DNA of 45,458 nt from JBBKWX01 sp037969175 (lineage in GTDB: Bacteria > Bacteroidota > Bacteroidia > AKYH767-A > JBBKVM01): the NCBI GenBank assembly GCA_037969175.1, contig JBBKWX010000087.1:1-45458 (forward strand), written 5' to 3'. The notes below the pieces were generated by a model. The model saw only the letters and a program-made list of their open reading frames with translations, was not told the DNA's origin and did no database searches. The translations under genes and the position numbers were made by a program. Position 1 is the stretch's first letter. Every line of letters starts with the position of its first letter. Below are positions 40,114 to 45,458 of the stretch, one piece after another.

Positions 40114-40121
40114 CAAAATTA
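40114..40121 (-). promoter_or_regulatory. -7 element of CBS, 4 bases before the ATG
   Basis: TAATTTTG on the minus strand, a perfect TAnnTTTG, is separated from the ATG (40109) by CGCC only. Transcription would begin at about the start codon, giving a leaderless mRNA. Confidence 0.55.
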
Positions 40122-40192
40122 AGCAAAATAAAGTGCAAGAAGAGTCATTGAGCTTCAAATTGATAGCTTGATAATCTGATAATTACAAAAGA

Positions 40193-41419
40193 TCAATTGA
40201 ACCGGATTGCTTTCAAGGGGCTTATCCGGGTAATGATAAAGGAAGGCAATACAAACATCAGCGTACAGATAACTAGTGTACCAACATTTAAAAGCAGGAA
40301 ATCTGTCCATGCAAAATGTATGGGTACCACACTCATATAATAGGATTCCTGATCTAGTTTTACCAATCCAAACTGGTATTGCAGAAAGCACAGAAACAAA
40401 CCCAAAGCATTACCGATGATCATACCTGTACCCAGTAAATGCAAGGCGACGTATATGAAGATCTTTCGGATAGATCGGTCTGTTGTACCGATAGCTTTTA
40501 AGACCCCGATCATACGAGTGCGTTCAAGTATGATAATCAGAAGTGCTGAGATCATATTCATCCCTGCCACAAGAATGATCAGTGAAATAATGATTATCAC
40601 ATTGATATTCTGAAGATCCAGCCAGTCGAAAAGTTGAGGATAGATCTCCCGGATCGTTCTCGCATTCAGATCATATCCTACAGTATTATATACTTCATAG
40701 GCTGCTTCATCAAGATTGTTCCTGTCATCCAAAAAGATCTCTAAACCACTTGCTTGCTTTTCATTCCAATCATTGAGTTTCAAGATATGACGCATGTCAC
40801 AGATCGCATATAATTTATCAAACTCTTCCAAACCTGTTTCATATACACCTACGACTTTGAATTTCCTGGCTCTTGGCGGCTGTTGTATGAAATACATGGT
40901 AAGATCATCACCCGTCTTTAGCTTCATCTTTTTTGCCATGTAAGATGAAAGTAAGATCTCATTTCCTGTAGCACTATCAGAAGGAATAAATGTTGAGCCG
41001 TCTTTTATTCTTTGCCTAAAAAAATCCCATTCAAAATTCTTGTCTATTCCTTTCAGAACAAGTCCATAGATATCTTCTTTGGTCTTTAAAATACCTGATT
41101 TGGTTACATAGGATTGCACATGTCTTACTCCGGGAATAGTATATAATTGTGCTATCGTCTTAGGTCCGATCTCAATAGGTGTAGATTCAAAAGACTCATT
41201 TGTATCAAAGTAAGACACCTGAATATCAGCACCAAAACCGCTTACTTTTTCTGTGATCTGCGATTGAAAACCCTTAACTATGGCAATACTGACGATCATT
41301 ACAGCCATTCCAAGAGTCACTCCGGCCATTGCAATACGGATCACAGGCCGGGTAAATCTCTTCCCTGCTTCCGGTCTGAAAACAATTCTTTTCGCTATGA
41401 AGTATTCGGGGTTACGCAA
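40193..41419 (-). CDS. ABC transporter permease, LolC/LolE (FtsX) type
   Basis: 408 residues from a TTG start (MRNPEYFIAKRIVFR); a stop codon lies four codons upstream and no ATG precedes it in frame. Layout: one membrane span near the start (IRIAMAGVTLGMAVMIVSIAIVKGFQ, about 27-52), a periplasmic domain of about 220 residues, then three spans at the end (INVIIIISLIILVAGMNMISALLIIILERTRMIGVLKAIG, and two others to the end KAIRFN). ERTRMIGVLKAIGTTDRSI is the hallmark coupling segment of MacB/LolC/FtsX permeases. With an ATPase of the LolD kind encoded elsewhere it would pull lipoproteins from the inner membrane. Divergent from namZ over 54 bases. Confidence 0.88.
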   Translation of the reverse strand: MRNPEYFIAKRIVFRPEAGKRFTRPVIRIAMAGVTLGMAVMIVSIAIVKGFQSQITEKVSGFGADIQVSYFDTNESFESTPIEIGPKTIAQLYTIPGVRHVQSYVTKSGILKTKEDIYGLVLKGIDKNFEWDFFRQRIKDGSTFIPSDSATGNEILLSSYMAKKMKLKTGDDLTMYFIQQPPRARKFKVVGVYETGLEEFDKLYAICDMRHILKLNDWNEKQASGLEIFLDDRNNLDEAAYEVYNTVGYDLNARTIREIYPQLFDWLDLQNINVIIIISLIILVAGMNMISALLIIILERTRMIGVLKAIGTTDRSIRKIFIYVALHLLGTGMIIGNALGLFLCFLQYQFGLVKLDQESYYMSVVPIHFAWTDFLLLNVGTLVICTLMFVLPSFIITRISPLKAIRFN

Positions 41420-41435
41420 TTGCTCTGTCTATTTC

Positions 41436-41443
41436 TATCTTTG
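41436..41443 (+). promoter_or_regulatory. -7 element of namZ
   Basis: TATCTTTG, a perfect TAnnTTTG, 30 bases before the ATG in the short gap shared with the divergent permease gene. A TTG at the usual place 20 bases upstream is missing. Confidence 0.5.
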
Positions 41444-41473
41444 GTACCGTATTTGCCAATTGAGCGCTAAGTT

Positions 41474-42658
41474 ATGAAATTCACTCTGCTTTCTTTTTTA
41501 TTTGCTGCATTCCTTTCATCATGTCTTGTAGCCAATCCACCTGCCAGAACAATTACTCCGGGTGCCGAAATGATCAATGATTATCTTTTTCTTCTCAAAG
41601 GAAAAGGTGTTGGAGTTCTTGCCAATCAAACTTCCATGGTTCAAAAAACACATTTGGTCGACACATTAAAAAGTCTAAATGTGAAGATCAAAGCAGTTTT
41701 TGCACCCGAGCATGGGTTTCGTGGTGAGGCCAGTGATGGAGCACATATCAAAGATGGTTTTGATGTAAAAAGCGGAGTAAAAGTGATCTCACTTTATGGT
41801 GATAAAAAAACTCCTTCCAAATCCGATATGGAGGGAATAGATATTATGATCTTCGATATCCAGGATGTTGGAGCCCGGTTCTATACATTTAGCTCAACAC
41901 TTCAATATATTATGGAAGTTTGTGCTGAAAAAGGGATTCCATTGATCGTTCTTGACAGACCAAATCCAAATGGTTTTTATGTTGATGGTCCTGTTCTAGA
42001 TATAGAGCTGAAGAGCTTTATAGGTCTGAATGAGATCCCAATTGTTCATGGATTAACACTTGGTGAATATGCTCAGATGTTGAATGGAGAAGGCTGGTTA
42101 AAGAATAAACTTAAATGTGATATCAGACTCATCCGTGTTCAGAATTATTCTCACAAAGACAAATACAAGTTGCCTGTACTTCCATCTCCGAATTTGCAAA
42201 ATATGTCTGCGATCTATTTGTATCCAAGCCTTTGTCTTTTTGAAGGTACGCAAGTGAGCCTTGGTCGAGGTACAGACAAGCCATTCCAGCTGATAGGCTT
42301 TCCTGATTTTAAAGACGGAAAAATGAAGTTCACTCCAAGATCTATTCCCGGAGTGAGTGATAATCCTCCGTATAAGAATAAAGAATGTTCAGGAATTGAT
42401 CTGAGCGATTTTGGAAATAGCGTGATGCCTGATAAGCGCCAGGTTTACTTGTACTGGCTCATCTCCATGTACAAAGCCTATCCCGAAAAAGATAAATTCT
42501 TTATACCTTATTTTGAGAAATTAGCAGGCACAAAAGATTTACGCAAGCAAATAGAATCAGGAATGAGCGAAGAGGAAATCCGCAAATCATGGGAACCAAA
42601 GCTTGGTGAGTACAAGAAAATGAGAAAAAAATATCTGTTATATACCGATTTCGAATAG
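41474..42658 (+). CDS. namZ: Exo-beta-N-acetylmuramidase NamZ-like lipoprotein (DUF1343)
   Basis: 394 residues. A lipoprotein signal with LSSC (Cys17) puts it on the periplasmic side of a membrane. The DUF1343 signatures are GVGVLANQTSMV, VKAVFAPEHGFRGEASDGAHIKD in part as KAVFAPEHGFRGEASDGA, IMIFDIQDVGARFYTF, LDRPNPNGFYVDGPVLD and LSLGRGTDKPFQLIG-type text (here VSLGRGTDKPFQLIGFP). DUF1343 enzymes (GH171, NamZ) cut MurNAc from the non-reducing end of muropeptide sugars in Tannerella forsythia and Bacillus, so it probably serves cell wall recycling. It converges with the aminotransferase with a 2-base gap. The name rests on family membership, not on a known ortholog. Confidence 0.85.
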   Translation: MKFTLLSFLFAAFLSSCLVANPPARTITPGAEMINDYLFLLKGKGVGVLANQTSMVQKTHLVDTLKSLNVKIKAVFAPEHGFRGEASDGAHIKDGFDVKSGVKVISLYGDKKTPSKSDMEGIDIMIFDIQDVGARFYTFSSTLQYIMEVCAEKGIPLIVLDRPNPNGFYVDGPVLDIELKSFIGLNEIPIVHGLTLGEYAQMLNGEGWLKNKLKCDIRLIRVQNYSHKDKYKLPVLPSPNLQNMSAIYLYPSLCLFEGTQVSLGRGTDKPFQLIGFPDFKDGKMKFTPRSIPGVSDNPPYKNKECSGIDLSDFGNSVMPDKRQVYLYWLISMYKAYPEKDKFFIPYFEKLAGTKDLRKQIESGMSEEEIRKSWEPKLGEYKKMRKKYLLYTDFE

Positions 42659-42660
42659 GC

Positions 42661-43893
42661 TTAGTATCCTGTTTCGGTTACAGTTCCAAACACTTTTGCA
42701 GTTCTTCCCGGATATTGCTGTAATGCAATTTCCAGACATTCCATAGCTTTGATCAAACTTTCTTTTTTGAGGACATAAGCGATACGAACCTCATTTATTC
42801 CCATACCCGGTGTAGCGTAAAATCCGGTGGCAGGTGCAAGCATGATGGTATTGCCTTCATGTTCGAATGATTCGAGTAACCACTGACAAAATTTATCTGC
42901 ATCATCAATAGGCAAGCGGGCTATGCAATAGAAAGCACCACTTGGCTTAGGACAAAATACTCCGTCAATTTTGTTTAATGCTTCAACCACTATATCTCTT
43001 CTCTTGGTATATCTAGCAAGCACATCTTCAAAATAAGAATCAGGAGTATCAATTGCGGCTTCTCCTGCTATCTGTCCGAAAGTTGGAGGAGATAATCTTG
43101 CCTGAGCAAATTTCAATGCCGCAGCCATTACTTCCTTATTGCGTGAGATAAGTGCTCCGATCCGGGCACCGCATGCACTGTATCGCTTTGAAATGGAATC
43201 CATCAAAACAATCTTGTCGTCAGCTCCTTCAAGATGCATTACAGAAATATATTCTCTTCCATCATAACAAAACTCCCGGTACACTTCATCAGAGAATAGG
43301 AAAAGATCATGTTTGATACATAGATCTTTTAATGCTTCAAGTTCAGCACGCGTATACAAGTATCCGGTAGGATTACCCGGATTGCAAATCATGATAGCCT
43401 TGGTCTTATCAGAAATGGCATCTTCGAATGCATCAATAGGTGGCAAACAAAATCCGGTTTCAATAGGTGAATAAACAGGAACTATTTTCAGATCAGCCTG
43501 ACAAGAAAACCCGTTGTAGTTAGCATAGAACGGTTGTGGAATTACGATCTCATCACCCGGATCCAAACAACTCATCATGGCAATTTCTATTGCTTCTGAT
43601 CCACCTGTTGTGATCATCAGGTCATTCAATTCCAGATTGATTCCGAATTTAGAATAGTAAACAATAAGTTTCTTACGATAACTTTCTATTCCTGCACTGT
43701 GGCTGTATTCTACCAGTTTACCATCAAAGTTTTTTACAGCATCTATCATGATCTGCGGACTTTCTATGTCCGGCTGTCCGATGTTCAGATGAAAAATATT
43801 TTTGCCTGCTGCTTTTGCAGCTTCAGCAAAAGGTACCAGTTTACGAATTGGGGAGGCGGGCATGTTTTGCCCTTTATTTGAGATAGATGGCAT
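42661..43893 (-). CDS. PLP-dependent aminotransferase, class I/II
   Basis: 410 residues. The Schiff-base lysine is Lys236 in MDSISKRYSACGARIG, the PLP-phosphate segment is SDEVYREF (201-208), NPGNPTG (171-177) is the conserved turn, and VRIAYVLKKESL near the end holds the substrate-binding arginine. The N-terminus ISNKGQNMPASPIRKLVPF with HLNIGQPDI places it in the AspC/AlaT-like group that serves aspartate, alanine or aromatic amino acids; the exact substrate cannot be assigned. Several relatives are annotated as aspartate aminotransferase. A hairpin and a -7 element lie just upstream. Confidence 0.88.
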   Translation of the reverse strand: MPSISNKGQNMPASPIRKLVPFAEAAKAAGKNIFHLNIGQPDIESPQIMIDAVKNFDGKLVEYSHSAGIESYRKKLIVYYSKFGINLELNDLMITTGGSEAIEIAMMSCLDPGDEIVIPQPFYANYNGFSCQADLKIVPVYSPIETGFCLPPIDAFEDAISDKTKAIMICNPGNPTGYLYTRAELEALKDLCIKHDLFLFSDEVYREFCYDGREYISVMHLEGADDKIVLMDSISKRYSACGARIGALISRNKEVMAAALKFAQARLSPPTFGQIAGEAAIDTPDSYFEDVLARYTKRRDIVVEALNKIDGVFCPKPSGAFYCIARLPIDDADKFCQWLLESFEHEGNTIMLAPATGFYATPGMGINEVRIAYVLKKESLIKAMECLEIALQQYPGRTAKVFGTVTETGY

Positions 43894-43908
43894 GGATATA
43901 AAAAATTA

Positions 43909-43931
43909 TAGCCCCATGAGTTATGGGGCTA
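43909..43931 (-). terminator. Terminator-like hairpin between DUF1573 and aminotransferase genes
   Basis: TAGCCCCAT and ATGGGGCTA pair perfectly around five bases; on the minus strand ATAATTTTTTATAT follows. It fits as the terminator of the DUF1573 gene ending 95 bases upstream, but also as a 5' stem of the aminotransferase mRNA, since a -7 element (43932-43939) adjoins it. Confidence 0.7.
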
Positions 43932-43939
43932 CAAATTTA
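43932..43939 (-). promoter_or_regulatory. -7 element of the aminotransferase gene
   Basis: TAAATTTG on the minus strand, a perfect TAnnTTTG, directly before the hairpin. Transcription would begin inside the hairpin's first arm, giving a leader of about 35 bases. Confidence 0.4.
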
Positions 43940-44025
43940 CATAAATAAACGAAAAATGATTTTGCCTTTATGTGAGGCTCATGTATAAGTAGTTTTTAAT
44001 TGACTCCTTAAGATAATTGAACTTA

Positions 44026-44508
44026 TTAGTTCTTCTTAGCAGGAGAAGCTTCCATAGGAGTAGCACCCATTTCGATCTTCTTAACAGGAGATGTTTCAGC
44101 AGGAGCTTCAGCTTCTACAACACCTTTGATAGTAATGATCTTTGTTGGGTTAGTCTTTGCATTAGAAGTTATAGTAACAGTCTTAGTGAAAGCACCGATA
44201 CGTTTAGTATCATAACTTACTTTGATACTACCAGTTGCACCCGGCTTTAAAGGCTCTTTAGAATAACTTGGTACTGTACATCCACAGCTTCCTTTAGCAT
44301 CTGTGATGATCAATGGTTCTTTACCTGTATTTGTAAATTTGAATTCAAAGTCACCATTTGCACCCATTTTAATGGTACCATAATCATGAACATCTTTTTC
44401 AAGATTGATTTCAGCATTGCTTGATTTAACTGCATTTTCTGTTGCTTGCGCCATTGCACCGAATGATACGCTTGCAAGAACAAATAGAGATAGGATTACT
44501 TTTTTCAT
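44026..44508 (-). CDS. Secreted DUF1573 protein
   Basis: 160 residues. The signal peptide MKKVILSLFVLASVSFGAMA is cleaved near residue 20. The DUF1573 (ASPM-like Ig-fold) body has DYGTIKMGANGDFEFKFTNTG, the strictly conserved DAKGSCGCTVPSYSKEPLKPG with its Cys-Gly-Cys, and SVSYDTKR-like text (here IKVSYDTKRIGAFTKTVTI). A Pro/Ala-rich tail of about 30 residues (VEAEAPAETSPVKKIE to SPAKKN) follows. Proteins of this family are abundant in Bacteroidota envelopes; their function is not established. A -7 element TATGTTTG on the minus strand (44570-44577) lies 61 bases before the start codon. Confidence 0.9.
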   Translation of the reverse strand: MKKVILSLFVLASVSFGAMAQATENAVKSSNAEINLEKDVHDYGTIKMGANGDFEFKFTNTGKEPLIITDAKGSCGCTVPSYSKEPLKPGATGSIKVSYDTKRIGAFTKTVTITSNAKTNPTKIITIKGVVEAEAPAETSPVKKIEMGATPMEASPAKKN

Positions 44509-44569
44509 AATATTTTATTGAGTTTGGATTATTATTGACTGATTTATTGTTCTCGGATAAGAACGGTAG

Positions 44570-44577
44570 CAAACATA
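44570..44577 (-). promoter_or_regulatory. -7 element of the DUF1573 gene
   Basis: TATGTTTG on the minus strand, perfect TAnnTTTG. The leader would be about 57 bases. The upstream TTG is not evident. Confidence 0.45.
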
Positions 44578-44753
44578 CTTATGTTTTATGAAGTTTGTGT
44601 GAACCGCCCGGTTTCCGTTATTTGATGGTACAAGGATAGGATTTGAATGTGAAGGAAGGATGAGCATCCTACGGATATCTAAAAAAATTAATGGAACACT
44701 AAAAATCAAAAACACTAAAAACACAGAATAAAGAAGAATCCCGAGGATCATTT

Positions 44754-44792
44754 ATCCGTGTAAATCAGTTTTGATCCGTGTAATCCGTGTTC
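44754..44792. repeat. ATCCGTG-type extragenic repeat
   Basis: Three ATCCGTGT-like units separated by 13 and 2 bases, ending in TTCC. Related to ATCCGCG units at 12087-12120 and TCTGCG units at 4761-4785. Confidence 0.6.
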
Positions 44793-44826
44793 CATAACAA
44801 GGCATATATTTCCTCAAAAAAATTGG

Positions 44827-44834
44827 TAATTTTG
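44827..44834 (+). promoter_or_regulatory. -7 element of valS
   Basis: TAATTTTG, a perfect TAnnTTTG, 18 bases before the valS ATG. No TTG lies 20 bases upstream. Confidence 0.5.
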
Positions 44835-44852
44835 CAGGTTCAAAGCTGAATT

Positions 44853-45458
44853 ATGGAGATCGCTAAGACATATAGCCCGCAAGGAATAGAAGACAAATGG
44901 TATAAACACTGGATGGATCAGGGATTTTTTCGCTCTGTGCCTGATGAGCGTGAACCTTATTGTATCGTCATTCCACCACCTAATGTAACAGGGGTATTGC
45001 ATATGGGCCATATGCTAAACAATACCATACAAGATGTACTTGTACGTCGTGCACGGATGCTGGGCAAAAATGCACTTTGGGTTCCCGGAACCGACCATGC
45101 ATCCATTGCTACCGAAGCCAAAGTGGTTGCCATGCTCAAAGAAAAAGGCATCAAGAAATCCGATCTTACAAGAGATGAATTCTTAGGTTATGCCTGGGAA
45201 TGGAAAGAGAAATATGGAGGGATAATCCTTGATCAGCTTAAGAAGTTAGGCGCCTCTTGTGATTGGGAACGTACGCGTTTCACTATGGAAGATTCGTTGA
45301 GCGAGGCTGTAATAGATGTGTTCATCGACTTACATAAGAAAGGACATATCTATCGTGGTACACGCATGGTAAATTGGGATCCACAAGGACTTACTGCCAT
45401 TTCCGATGAAGAAGTAAATTATAAGGAAGTTCGTTCAAAACTTACTTATATCAGATAT
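44853..45458 (+). CDS. valS: Valyl-tRNA synthetase, N-terminal part
   Basis: The first 202 residues of a protein of about 870-900; the gene runs off the right edge. It charges tRNA-Val. The start MEIAKTYSPQGIEDKWYKHW is typical. The class I ATP-binding motif HxGH is HMGH within PPPNVTGVLHMGHML; ALWVPGTDHASIATEAKV and LGASCDWERTRFTMED are strong ValS signatures, the former marking the entry to the editing-domain region. The ATG is preceded by a perfect -7 element and no Shine-Dalgarno sequence. Confidence 0.97.
   Translation, partial: MEIAKTYSPQGIEDKWYKHWMDQGFFRSVPDEREPYCIVIPPPNVTGVLHMGHMLNNTIQDVLVRRARMLGKNALWVPGTDHASIATEAKVVAMLKEKGIKKSDLTRDEFLGYAWEWKEKYGGIILDQLKKLGASCDWERTRFTMEDSLSEAVIDVFIDLHKKGHIYRGTRMVNWDPQGLTAISDEEVNYKEVRSKLTYIRY

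Larger units (their letters stand above)
44509..44852. other. 344-base gene-free stretch between divergent DUF1573 and valS
   Basis: It holds the two divergent -7 elements and, between them, degenerate extragenic repeats: GAACACTAAAAATCAAAAACACTAAAAACACAG (44694-44726, given in outline: repeated AACACTAAAAA units about 16 bases apart) and ATCCGTG units at 44754-44790 (three copies with TAAATCAGTTTTG and TA between). No gene is seen. Confidence 0.65.

Overview
The window comes from the chromosome of a member of the Bacteroidota, probably an uncultured or environmental lineage in the Sphingobacteriales/Chitinophagales/Saprospirales direction; the exact order cannot be told by eye. The evidence is a type III glutamine synthetase, a PorE-like type IX secretion (T9SS) lipoprotein, secreted proteins with a T9SS C-terminal domain, DUF2851, DUF3467, DUF1573 and DUF1343/NamZ proteins, the Bacteroidota promoter form TTTG-N20-TAnnTTTG, and an almost complete lack of Shine-Dalgarno sequences.

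Layout. 1-4698: end of glnN, porE-like gene, purM. 4699-5378: a gene-free stretch built of short extragenic repeats. 5379-7286: prfA and pyrF. 7287-12275: an accessory stretch with two secreted proteins and a putative lipoprotein metallopeptidase, embedded in the same repeat families; it looks AT-richer than its surroundings. 12312-19584: conserved genes (DUF2851, two tiny PspC proteins, RmlD-like reductase, Na+ symporter plus a 47-residue small subunit, helix-hairpin-helix membrane protein, apt, acyl-CoA dehydrogenase). 19600-34673: the core expression cluster rpsU, xerC, hpf, four tRNAs, tuf, tRNA-Trp, secE, nusG, rplKAJL, rpoB, rpoC. 34776-45458: DUF3467 protein, then mostly minus-strand genes (patatin with outer-membrane barrel, metal-receptor protein, cystathionine beta-synthase, LolC/E-type permease, aminotransferase, DUF1573), plus-strand namZ, and the start of valS.

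How the genes work together. The central third is the transcription and translation core: ribosomal proteins, elongation factor, termination/antitermination factor, SecE, RNA polymerase and a ribosome hibernation factor. Around it are nucleotide synthesis and salvage (purM, pyrF, apt), nitrogen and sulfur amino acid metabolism (glnN, CBS), envelope functions (PorE-like, LolC/E-type, NamZ, patatin-barrel) and secreted surface proteins that would leave the cell through the T9SS.

The signals least explained by known features are non-coding. Families of short quasi-periodic extragenic repeats (7-bp and about 9-10-bp units, and an imperfectly palindromic ~90-bp element) recur in most long gaps; one ~90-bp element brackets the metallopeptidase gene as an ungapped direct repeat. 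Other points are two genes with a strong Shine-Dalgarno sequence (hpf and the symporter small subunit) in a genome otherwise lacking them, -7 elements that imply leaderless or nearly leaderless mRNAs for prfA and CBS, and a possible structured RNA at 35291-35385. I did not find a defence system, CRISPR array, prophage or intact insertion sequence.
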